Positions 16,334-23,755 of a stretch of DNA of 64,000 bases are shown here, one piece after another. The notes under the pieces were generated by a model. That model worked only from the letters and a program-made list of their open reading frames with translations. It did no database searches and was not told where the DNA came from. Every line of letters starts with the position of its first letter. Within the stretch, counting starts at the first letter, position 1. Made by a program: the position numbers and the translations under genes. Source of the DNA: Weizmannia acidilactici (lineage in GTDB: Bacteria; Bacillota; Bacilli; Bacillales; Bacillaceae_C); NCBI RefSeq assembly GCF_008974225.1, contig NZ_BKZR01000007.1, positions 1 through 64,000 of the forward strand. The letters are read 5' to 3'.

Positions 16334-16364
16334 GAGAACGGTAAAATGAATGGAGTGTCACGGA

Positions 16365-16883
16365 TTGTTACTGGAAAATTTTTTACCAAACCGTCAAGTG
16401 AAATCGGTGCTAATGATCAAGCCGGAAGAATTAAAAAAGCACGGCATTAAAGCCATTATTACCGATTTGGACAACACATTGGTCGAGTGGGACAGGCCAA
16501 GCGCCCCTCCGAAACTCATCCAATGGTTCCAGAATATGAAAAAACATGATATCAAAGTAACGATTGTATCCAATAATAATGAAACAAGGGTAAAAACGTT
16601 TGCGGACCCGCTTGGCATCCCGTTTTTATACAAAGCGAGAAAGCCGCGTGGCAGAGCTTTCCGACAGGCGCTTGACATCATGGGTGTGAAAAAAGAGGAA
16701 ACCGTTGTGATCGGCGACCAGTTGCTGACGGATGTGCTCGGCGGGAACAGAAACGGTTTTTATACCATTCTTGTCGTTCCGGTTGCGCAATCGGATGGAT
16801 TTTTGACAAAATTCAACCGGATGATTGAACGGCAAATTATGGGCTGGTTCAGGAAAAAAGGTTATTTAACTTGGGAGGATTGA
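16365..16883 (+). CDS. yqeG: YqeG family HAD-IIIA phosphatase
   Basis: This 172-residue HAD-superfamily protein has the nucleophile motif DLDNTLVEWD, motif II Ser in IVSNNNETR, and the motif III/IV region GDQLLTDVLGG. Start choice: TTG 16365 (MLLENFLPNR) with GGAGTG upstream matches the usual length of the family. ATG 16350 is in frame but adds five unsupported residues. A better-placed ATG at 16346 is out of frame and opens a 34-codon ORF. YqeG probably dephosphorylates a small metabolite (phosphatidylglycerophosphate-phosphatase relatives exist), but the substrate is not certain. It is followed within 3 bp by yqeH. Confidence 0.88.
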   Translation: MLLENFLPNRQVKSVLMIKPEELKKHGIKAIITDLDNTLVEWDRPSAPPKLIQWFQNMKKHDIKVTIVSNNNETRVKTFADPLGIPFLYKARKPRGRAFRQALDIMGVKKEETVVIGDQLLTDVLGGNRNGFYTILVVPVAQSDGFLTKFNRMIERQIMGWFRKKGYLTWED

Positions 16884-16885
16884 AT

Positions 16886-17992
16886 TTGGAAAAACAGGCA
16901 GTGCATTGCATCGGTTGTGGGGTGGAAATCCAGACGGAAGATCCGGATGTTTTAGGGTACGCCCCGAAGTCTGCGCTGGAAAAAGAACAGGTCATTTGCC
17001 AGCGCTGTTTCAGGCTGAAACATTACAATGAAGTGCAGGATGTCCCTTTAACGGACGATGATTTTCTAAAAATCTTAAACCGGCTCGGGCAGGTGGACGC
17101 GCTGATTGTTAAAATTGTCGATATTTTTGATTTCAACGGAAGCTGGCTGCCGGGGCTCCACCGGTTCGTCGGGAAAAACCCGGTACTTTTAATCGGCAAT
17201 AAAGAAGACCTTTTGCCGAAATCGGTGAAAAGGGCGAAAATGGTCAACTGGATGAAGCAGCAGGCGAAAGAACTCGGGTTGCAACCGGTTGATGTGCTGC
17301 TTGTGAGCGCGGCAAAAGGGCATTCAATTGATGAGGCGATGGCGGCGATCGACCATTACCGGAACGGGAAGGATGTGTATGTTGTCGGCTGCACGAATGC
17401 CGGCAAATCCACCTTTATCAACCGTGTGATCAAGCAGGCAACAGGGGAAAAAGATGTGATTACCACTTCTTATTTTCCGGGGACGACGCTCGATATGATC
17501 GGGATCCCGCTTGATGACGGGACTTCTCTGTTTGATACGCCGGGCATTATCAATCACCACCAAATGGCCCATTTTGTCGGCAAAAATGAATTGAAGGTGA
17601 TAACGCCGAAAAAAGAAATCAAGCCGATGGTATACCAGTTAAACGAAAAACAAACGCTGTTTTTCGGCGGGCTCTCCCGTCTCGATTATATAAAAGGCGG
17701 CAGGCGCCCGTTTGTCTGCTATGTTTCGAATGCCTTGAAAATCCACCGCACCAAACTTGAAAATGCGGATGCATTGTATGCACGGCAGCTCGGTGATTTG
17801 CTGCAGCCGCCGGGAAAAGGGCGGCTGGCCGAATTCCCGGAGCTGGTGCGGTATGAGTTTTCCATTAAAGAGCGGAAAACGGATATAGTTTTTTCCGGGC
17901 TCGGCTGGGTGACGGTCAATGAACCGGGTGCGGTAGTGGCTGCGTATGTGCCAAAAGGCGTGCGTGTCATGCTCCGCCGCTCATTGATTTAA
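16886..17992 (+). CDS. yqeH: Ribosome-biogenesis GTPase YqeH
   Basis: This 368-residue protein starts at TTG 16886 with RBS GGGAGG seven bases before. An N-terminal treble-clef zinc site has CIGCGVEIQTED and CQRCFRL. The GTPase is circularly permuted: G4 (GNKEDL) comes before G1 (GCTNAGKST) and G3 (DTPG). A C-terminal domain follows with GGLSRLDYI. YqeH acts in assembly of the 30S ribosomal subunit. The operon with rsfS, yhbY and yqeM supports a ribosome-maturation role. Confidence 0.95.
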   Translation: MEKQAVHCIGCGVEIQTEDPDVLGYAPKSALEKEQVICQRCFRLKHYNEVQDVPLTDDDFLKILNRLGQVDALIVKIVDIFDFNGSWLPGLHRFVGKNPVLLIGNKEDLLPKSVKRAKMVNWMKQQAKELGLQPVDVLLVSAAKGHSIDEAMAAIDHYRNGKDVYVVGCTNAGKSTFINRVIKQATGEKDVITTSYFPGTTLDMIGIPLDDGTSLFDTPGIINHHQMAHFVGKNELKVITPKKEIKPMVYQLNEKQTLFFGGLSRLDYIKGGRRPFVCYVSNALKIHRTKLENADALYARQLGDLLQPPGKGRLAEFPELVRYEFSIKERKTDIVFSGLGWVTVNEPGAVVAAYVPKGVRVMLRRSLI

Positions 17993-17999
17993 AAATGGA

Positions 18000-18026
18000 A
18001 AAGGCAGGAATGTTGGTCTTGCCTTT
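18000..18026 (+). terminator. Hairpin between yqeH and aroE
   Basis: Arms AAAGGCA (18000-18006) and TGCCTTT (18020-18026) are followed by a T/C-rich stretch. It may be an attenuating internal terminator or processing site, as the downstream genes look co-directional. Confidence 0.45.
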
Positions 18027-18053
18027 CTTCCGTTACAATAGGGAGTGAGAATT

Positions 18054-18896
18054 TTGGCAGAACTGTATGGGGTGATAGGCGACCCGATTGCCCATTCTTT
18101 GTCGCCTGCCATGCACAATGATGCATTCCAGGCACTCGGATTGGATGCGTATTACCATGCCTTCCATGTTACGCCGGACAATCTGGAAGCGGCTGTAAAA
18201 GGCATGAAAGCGATCGGGGTGGCCGGTTTTAATGTGACCATTCCGCATAAAGCGGCAATTATGCAGTATCTCGATGACATTGACCCGATCGCAAAAACGA
18301 TCGGCGCCGTCAATACGGTCGTGCGGCGTAGCGGCAGATGGATCGGGTATAATACGGATGGTCCGGGTTTTCTTCAGGCGTTAAAGGAAGAAATCGGCCG
18401 GCCTTTAGCGGGCGATAAAGTGTTGGTCATCGGTGCAGGCGGGGCGGCAAAAGCGATTTATTATTCACTGTGCCGTGAAGGGGCGCAGCAAGTTGATCTA
18501 TCGAACCGCACAAAAGAAAAAGCTGAAGCCATCCGAAATGCCAATCCTTACCCGTGCCCGTCGCAGGTGCTTACGCTGGATGAAGCAGAAAAAAATCTCG
18601 GAAGCTATACACTCATCGTGCAGACCACTTCCATCGGCATGTACCCGAAAACGGATGCGCAGGCAGTTTCCTTGGCAAACTTACAACCAGGTGCATTTGT
18701 TTCCGATATCATTTATAATCCTTTTGAAACGAAATTTTTAAAAGAAGCCAAAAAACGCGGCGCCCGGACGCAAAATGGCCTCGGCATGTTTATTTACCAG
18801 GGGGCGGTCGCTTTTGAAAAATGGACAGGCATTAAACCGGATACGGAAAGAATGAAAAGCATCGTGTTGAAACATTTAGGAGGAAATGTATGTTAA
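18054..18896 (+). CDS. aroE: Shikimate dehydrogenase AroE
   Basis: This 280-residue protein starts at TTG 18054, with RBS GGGAGTGAG; a GTG at 18045 lies inside the RBS. The N-terminal shikimate-binding motif is GDPIAHSLSPAMHN, the catalytic Lys is in NVTIPHK, and the NADP loop GAGGAAKA is near residue 130. It reduces 3-dehydroshikimate to shikimate in aromatic amino-acid synthesis. The last codons overlap the start of yhbY. Confidence 0.95.
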   Translation: MAELYGVIGDPIAHSLSPAMHNDAFQALGLDAYYHAFHVTPDNLEAAVKGMKAIGVAGFNVTIPHKAAIMQYLDDIDPIAKTIGAVNTVVRRSGRWIGYNTDGPGFLQALKEEIGRPLAGDKVLVIGAGGAAKAIYYSLCREGAQQVDLSNRTKEKAEAIRNANPYPCPSQVLTLDEAEKNLGSYTLIVQTTSIGMYPKTDAQAVSLANLQPGAFVSDIIYNPFETKFLKEAKKRGARTQNGLGMFIYQGAVAFEKWTGIKPDTERMKSIVLKHLGGNVC

Positions 18897-19180
18897 CAGG
18901 CAAACAAAAACGGTTTTTGCGTTCTAAAGCGCACCATTTGAACCCGATTTTCCAAGTCGGAAAAGGCGGGGTGAATGAAAATATGGTGAAGCAGGTCAGC
19001 GATGCCCTTGAGGCGCGGGAACTGATCAAAATCAGTGTCCTGCAAAACTGCGAGGACGATAAAGATACGGTTGCCGCCGAACTTACGGAAGGGTCGCAGG
19101 CGGAGCTCGTGCAAATCATCGGCAATACGATCGTCCTCTATAAAGAATCAAAGGATCATAAAGAAATCGTTCTGCCTTAA
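18890..19180 (+). CDS. yhbY: CRM-domain RNA-binding protein YhbY (YqeI)
   Basis: This 96-residue protein has RBS AGGAGG inside aroE. Almost the whole chain is a CRM domain: LTGKQKRFLRSKAH at the start and the RNA-binding loop VGKGGVNENM near residue 25, like the GxxG loop of KH folds. YhbY-type proteins associate with pre-50S ribosomal particles. It is co-translated with aroE by a 7-bp overlap. Confidence 0.93.
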   Translation: MLTGKQKRFLRSKAHHLNPIFQVGKGGVNENMVKQVSDALEARELIKISVLQNCEDDKDTVAAELTEGSQAELVQIIGNTIVLYKESKDHKEIVLP

Positions 19181-19191
19181 GGTGGTCAGGT

Positions 19192-19764
19192 ATGAAAAAA
19201 AGAGTGGGAATTTTAGGCGGAACATTTGACCCTCCACATATCGGCCATCTCATTATTGCAAACGAAGTGCTGCAGGAATTGGAATTGGATGAAGTGCGGT
19301 TTATGCCGAACCAGGAACCGCCGCATAAAGAAAAAACCGCCGGCGTGACGGACCTGGATCGGCTGAATATGCTGGAGCTTGCCACAAGCGGCCAGCCTGC
19401 TTTTAAAATAGAGACGATTGAAATGGAAAGGCCCGGACGCTCGTATACGTATGATACGATAGTACTGCTCAAGGAACGCGAACCGGACACCCAATTTTAT
19501 TTTATCATCGGTGCGGATATGATCGAATATTTGCCGAAATGGCGGAACATTGACGCGCTTGTCCGGCTCGTCCGATTTGTCGGCGTCAACCGGCCGGAGC
19601 ATTCGCATCAAACCGCTTATCCGGTACAGTTTGTTGAAATTCCCGAAATCCATATTTCCTCATCGCTTATCCGCGCGCATTTGCAAAAAAAACGGTCGGT
19701 CAAGTATTTAATTCCGGATGCGGTGTGGGAATATATAAAGGAGCATCATTTATATGGAACGTGA
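19192..19764 (+). CDS. nadD: Nicotinate-nucleotide adenylyltransferase NadD
   Basis: This 190-residue protein has the nucleotidyltransferase signature GGTFDPPHIGHL at the N-terminus and SSSLIRAHL (ISSTxxR type) near the C-terminus. It joins nicotinate mononucleotide and ATP to deamido-NAD. It overlaps yqeK by 11 bp, which suggests coupled translation. Confidence 0.95.
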   Translation: MKKRVGILGGTFDPPHIGHLIIANEVLQELELDEVRFMPNQEPPHKEKTAGVTDLDRLNMLELATSGQPAFKIETIEMERPGRSYTYDTIVLLKEREPDTQFYFIIGADMIEYLPKWRNIDALVRLVRFVGVNRPEHSHQTAYPVQFVEIPEIHISSSLIRAHLQKKRSVKYLIPDAVWEYIKEHHLYGT

Positions 19765-20323
19765 GAAAGCATTGGAACTTGTCAAAGCACAGCTGACGGA
19801 ACGCCGCTACGCCCATACGCTCGGTGTAGTGGAAACTGCCGTCCGTCTGGCAAAAAAATACCATGCAGATGAGAAAAAAGCAGAACTGGCGGCGATTTTC
19901 CATGATTACGCAAAGTTCCGCCCGGTGGATGAAATGAAGAGAATCATAATAGACCAAAAGATGGATGGACGGCTGCTTGCTTTCCACCATGAACTTTGGC
20001 ATGCCCCGGTCGGCGCGTATTTGGTGGAAAAAGAAGCCGGGATTACTGATCGGGAAGTACTCGATGCGATAAAATATCATACAACCGGACGGGCAGGCAT
20101 GACGAAGCTTGAGAAAATTGTGTATTTGGCCGATTATATTGAACCAGGGCGCAATTTCCTGGGGGTGGATGAAGCCAGGCGGCTTGCTGATGAAGATTTG
20201 GATAAAGCGGTGTTGTTTGCGGCGGGGCATACGATTGAATTTTTGATCAGCAAACACCAGACCATTTTTCCGGAAACTTTTGCGTTATACAATGATTTAG
20301 CGATGAAGAAAGAAGGGAAATGA
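19754..20323 (+). CDS. yqeK: HD-domain nucleotide hydrolase YqeK
   Basis: This 189-residue protein has the HD metal site with His in RRYAHTLGV, HD in IFHDYAKF, and further His residues in HHELWHAPVGA, where a second metal can bind. The family includes symmetric Ap4A hydrolases of Gram-positive bacteria, which cleave diadenosine tetraphosphate to ADP. The location in the nadD-rsfS operon is the standard Firmicutes one. Confidence 0.92.
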   Translation: MEREKALELVKAQLTERRYAHTLGVVETAVRLAKKYHADEKKAELAAIFHDYAKFRPVDEMKRIIIDQKMDGRLLAFHHELWHAPVGAYLVEKEAGITDREVLDAIKYHTTGRAGMTKLEKIVYLADYIEPGRNFLGVDEARRLADEDLDKAVLFAAGHTIEFLISKHQTIFPETFALYNDLAMKKEGK

Positions 20324-20679
20324 ATTTGGACAATCAGGCATTATTAAAAACAGTCGTGAAAGCTTGCGACGATAAACGCGCGGAAGATATTGTCGTGCTG
20401 GACATGCGGGGGATATCATTAATTGCCGATTATTTTCTCATTTGCAACGGCAATTCCGATAAACAAATCCAGGCCATTGCCCGTGAAGTAAAAGAAAAAG
20501 TCGAAGAAGCAGGGCACATGGTTAAACGGATTGAAGGATTTGAAGAAGGAAAATGGGTGCTGATTGACCTCGGGGATATTGTGGCCCATATTTTTAACCG
20601 TGATGAACGGAATTATTACAATTTGGAAAGGCTTTGGGGAGACGCGCCATCCGTCAGCATTGAGAGCGTGCTGTCATGA
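20320..20679 (+). CDS. rsfS: Ribosome silencing factor RsfS
   Basis: This 119-residue protein starts at ATG 20320 in an ATGA overlap with yqeK; a TTG at 20326 is an alternative. The conserved DUF143/Iojap motifs are DKRAEDIVVLDMRG, DYFLICNGNSDKQIQAI and GDIVAHIF. It binds L14 on the 50S subunit and blocks subunit joining under nutrient stress. It overlaps yqeM by 4 bp. Confidence 0.95.
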   Translation: MNLDNQALLKTVVKACDDKRAEDIVVLDMRGISLIADYFLICNGNSDKQIQAIAREVKEKVEEAGHMVKRIEGFEEGKWVLIDLGDIVAHIFNRDERNYYNLERLWGDAPSVSIESVLS

Positions 20680-21422
20680 GCTATGAAGATTTCGCCTATG
20701 TGTATGACGTGTTAATGGAAGATGCACCTTACGCGGATTGGCTGCGGTGGATTAAAGCACAGCAACAGCAGTATGGCATTACAGGCAGGCGCATCCTTGA
20801 CCTTGCCTGCGGGACAGGCGAATTGTCGGTGCACCTCGCCAGGGAAGGCTACGATGTAACCGGTGTGGACTTGTCGGAGAACATGCTCGCTGTTGCCAGC
20901 GAAAAAGCGCTTGTAGAAAGCTTGTACATTGTTTTTCTCCAACAAAACATGTGCATGCTTGAAGGCCTTCATGATTTTGATATCGTGGCGGTTTTCTGTG
21001 ATTCGCTGAATTATTTGGAAACGGAAAGCGAAGTCAAAGAGACGTTCCGGCATGTGTATGGGGCACTCAGGCCTGGCGGAATGTTCCTGTTTGACGTGCA
21101 TTCCATTTATAAAATCGACCGGTTGTTCCAAAACCATACGTTTGCCGATAACGGAGATGACGTCTCCTATATTTGGAACAGTTTTCCCGGCGCCTACCCG
21201 CATTCGGTTGAACATGAGTTAAGTTTTTTTGTTTTTGATGAAAAAACTGGCCTGTATGAACGGTTTGATGAATTGCATAAGCAGCGCACGTTCCCGGTTG
21301 AAACATATGGGAAATGGCTTAGAGAAGCCGGCTTTGAAGTAAAATCGCCTACTGCCGATTTTAAAGCGGAAGCGCCGGGGCCTGAGAGCGAAAGGATCTT
21401 TTTTACGTGCATCAAACGGTAG
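20676..21422 (+). CDS. yqeM: SAM-dependent methyltransferase YqeM
   Basis: This 248-residue class I methyltransferase has motif I LDLACGTGELSVHLA near residue 40 and post-I acidic residue in VTGVDLSENML. Its substrate is not established. The constant association with rsfS and yqeH hints at RNA or ribosome modification. It is the last gene of the operon, followed by a strong terminator. Confidence 0.88.
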   Translation: MSYEDFAYVYDVLMEDAPYADWLRWIKAQQQQYGITGRRILDLACGTGELSVHLAREGYDVTGVDLSENMLAVASEKALVESLYIVFLQQNMCMLEGLHDFDIVAVFCDSLNYLETESEVKETFRHVYGALRPGGMFLFDVHSIYKIDRLFQNHTFADNGDDVSYIWNSFPGAYPHSVEHELSFFVFDEKTGLYERFDELHKQRTFPVETYGKWLREAGFEVKSPTADFKAEAPGPESERIFFTCIKR

Positions 21423-21459
21423 AAAAAGGCATTCTGTTTTGCGGCAGAATGCCTTTTTT
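21423..21459 (+). terminator. Strong terminator ending the yqeG-yqeM operon
   Basis: Arms AAAAAGGCATTCTG (21423-21436) and CAGAATGCCTTTTT (21445-21458) pair completely and end in T residues. Confidence 0.9.
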
Positions 21460-21513
21460 GCAAAAAAATTTAAAAAGATGTGCAGGAATATGAAAGAAAA
21501 TGTCGAATCATTA

Positions 21514-22332
21514 TTATATGCCGAATTGCCTGGCAACTGCTTCCATGTCCTCTTTAAATTTTTCGTGCGTCGCTTCAAAGAGCTTCTCGAACATGCCATC
21601 AGTTTCTTTTTCGAGCACTTTGATGCCTTCCCCGGTAATACCACCTTTTACGGTCACCTTTTCCTGCAATGCAGGCAGTGTGTAAAAATTTTGTTTTAAC
21701 AGCTCCCCCACCCCAACCAGCATTTCAGCAGTCAGTACCGTAGCGGTGCCCCTGTCGATGTTTGTTTTATTTACGGCTCCTTCCACCATTTTTTGCGCCA
21801 AAAAGCTGAAAAACGCGGGGCCGCAGCTGACAAGATCGGAGGCAACCCTCGTAATCTGCTGGCCGATTTCAATCGGCTTCGAAATTTTTGAAAACAATGC
21901 GGTTAATTTTTTCCGCCATCCATCTGTGCACTGGCTGCCGAAAGTCAATAATACGGCCCCCGCTAAAGCCCTGTTCGTAATGCTAGGAATCGCTCTTGCG
22001 CATGAGCAGGGCACAACGGAAGCGAGCTGTTCAACCGTAACCGGGCTCGTAATGCTTACGAGGCACTGCTCTTTTCGGAAGGCAGCCCCGTACCTGCTCA
22101 GAATGCCGTGCATATCAAGCGGTTTTACGCACAGTAAAACCAATTCCCCATTCCGGATGACATCTTTTATATTTCCAACCCGAATGCCAGGATATTTATT
22201 TTTCAATAATTCGGCTTTTTCAGGTGTTCTGTTCGTAATCCATAATTGCGAAGGAGTAATGGCACCGACATCAATCAAAGCTTCGATTAAAATGCTGCCC
22301 ATATTACCCGTCCCGATCACTCCAATGTTCAT
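21514..22332 (-). CDS. comER: ComER, pyrroline-5-carboxylate reductase-like protein
   Basis: This 272-residue protein starts at ATG 22332 with RBS AAGGAGGG. The reading frame extends further upstream but without RBS support. The dinucleotide loop MNIGVIGTGNMGSIL opens a ProC-like Rossmann domain, and the C-terminal dimer domain has LVSCGPAFFSFLAQ. ComER lies divergently beside comEA-EC in Bacillus. Despite the name it is not essential for DNA uptake there, and roles in biofilm formation or sporulation have been suggested in some species. Proline synthesis activity is possible but not shown by the sequence. Confidence 0.9.
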   Translation of the reverse strand: MNIGVIGTGNMGSILIEALIDVGAITPSQLWITNRTPEKAELLKNKYPGIRVGNIKDVIRNGELVLLCVKPLDMHGILSRYGAAFRKEQCLVSITSPVTVEQLASVVPCSCARAIPSITNRALAGAVLLTFGSQCTDGWRKKLTALFSKISKPIEIGQQITRVASDLVSCGPAFFSFLAQKMVEGAVNKTNIDRGTATVLTAEMLVGVGELLKQNFYTLPALQEKVTVKGGITGEGIKVLEKETDGMFEKLFEATHEKFKEDMEAVARQFGI

Positions 22333-22425
22333 GATGGCTTTCCCTCCTTCAGCTGCTAATTCTTTTAGCATTCCATAACAATATATGTGGAATGAAGACC
22401 GGATATGAAAAAGAGGTGAACCGTT

Positions 22426-23115
22426 TTGAAAGAGTTTCTTTCCAAGTACCGCTGGCATGCTACGGCAGCGTTAGCGGCAATCAGTATTGCAATATTGTTT
22501 TATTTTAGCCAAAATAAAAACATGGACAGCACTGAGCAGAAGTATACCCCGTCTGAAACGGCTGTGCAGCCCGGGGCCGGAACGTCTGCCGGGGATACCG
22601 CCGGGGCGCAGTCCGGTGCAGCGGAGGCGCAGGTTCCTGATGAAATTTACGTGGATGTGAAAGGGGCGGTCAAACATCCCGGCATATACAAAGCGGATAT
22701 GGACGAACGGGTATACGATCTCATACAAAAAGCGGGGGGCTTTGAAAAAAATGCCGACCAGTCCCAGGTGAACCTCGCACAGAGAGTGAAGGATGAAATG
22801 GTGATCCAAGTGCCGGAAAAAGGCAAAAAAACTGTTCCGGCCCAGCCGGCGGGAACGGCTTCCGGCACTGCAGCGCAGCCTGCTTCTGATGCCGCTTCCG
22901 GAACTCCCGGGGAGGCGGCCGAAAAAATCAATATCAATACAGCCGACGAAGCCCAGCTTGAGACATTGCCCGGCATCGGCCCGTCAAAGGCGCGTGCGAT
23001 TATTGAATACCGCGAGAAAAACGGGCCTTTCCAAAAACCAGAAGATTTGAAAAATGTCTCAGGGATTGGGGACCAGACGTTTGCCAAAATTGAAAGTTCA
23101 ATTACACTGCAATAA
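22426..23115 (+). CDS. comEA: Competence protein ComEA (DNA receptor)
   Basis: This 229-residue protein starts at TTG 22426 with RBS AAGAGGTGA. It has one N-terminal membrane anchor (about residues 9-27), an Ala/Gly/Thr-rich linker, and an SLBB-type domain (EIYVDVKGAVKHPGIYK). A second Ala/Pro-rich linker leads to the C-terminal DNA-binding helix-hairpin-helix pair (INTADEAQLETLPGIGPSKA and VSGIGDQTF). ComEA binds double-stranded DNA outside the membrane and passes it to ComEC. Confidence 0.95.
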   Translation: MKEFLSKYRWHATAALAAISIAILFYFSQNKNMDSTEQKYTPSETAVQPGAGTSAGDTAGAQSGAAEAQVPDEIYVDVKGAVKHPGIYKADMDERVYDLIQKAGGFEKNADQSQVNLAQRVKDEMVIQVPEKGKKTVPAQPAGTASGTAAQPASDAASGTPGEAAEKININTADEAQLETLPGIGPSKARAIIEYREKNGPFQKPEDLKNVSGIGDQTFAKIESSITLQ

Positions 23116-23141
23116 AAATGAGTGAAAAGGAGTAGAAATCT

Positions 23142-23741
23142 ATGGACCGGATTTCCTGGAACCAGTATTTTTTGGCGCAAAGCCATTTATTATCATACCG
23201 GAGCACATGTTCAAGGCTGGCTGTAGGGGCTACAATTGTCAGGGACAAACGGATTATCGCAGGCGGGTACAATGGCTCCATCGCGGGCGATGAACATTGC
23301 ATTGACAAAGGGTGTTATGTGATTGACGGGCATTGTGTGCGGACGATCCATGCCGAAATGAACGCGATTCTCCAATGTGCAAAGTTCGGAGTGGCGACAA
23401 AAGATGCGGAAATTTATGTGACCCATTATCCGTGCCTGCAATGCACGAAAGCGATTATCCAGGCCGGCATTAAATCCGTCTACTATGCGCAGGATTACCG
23501 GGTCCACCCGTATGCTGCGGAACTGTTTGAAAAAGCGGGCGTCCATGTCGAACATGTGGCGTTTCTGCCGGAATCTTTGGATATCCATGCAAAGGAAAAG
23601 GCCGAGCTGGTTGAAAGGTTGTTTATGATTGCAAAAGACCATGGCGCGGATGCCGAAGAATTAAAAAATTTGCGGGAAGAGGCTGAAGCTTTGTTTGCGG
23701 GCGGATTTTTGGCGGAAACCCGGCATGTTCCAAAACCGTAA
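23142..23741 (+). CDS. comEB: dCMP deaminase family protein ComEB
   Basis: This 199-residue protein has RBS AAAGGAG. The zinc site of the cytidine/deoxycytidylate deaminase fold is HAEMNAI plus PCLQC, and additional Cys/His residues (HCIDKGC) near residue 55 could hold a second zinc. It deaminates dCMP to dUMP for thymidylate synthesis. It is in the comE operon but not itself needed for transformation in B. subtilis. Confidence 0.93.
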   Translation: MDRISWNQYFLAQSHLLSYRSTCSRLAVGATIVRDKRIIAGGYNGSIAGDEHCIDKGCYVIDGHCVRTIHAEMNAILQCAKFGVATKDAEIYVTHYPCLQCTKAIIQAGIKSVYYAQDYRVHPYAAELFEKAGVHVEHVAFLPESLDIHAKEKAELVERLFMIAKDHGADAEELKNLREEAEALFAGGFLAETRHVPKP

Positions 23742-23755
23742 GGGCGGACGGCAGG

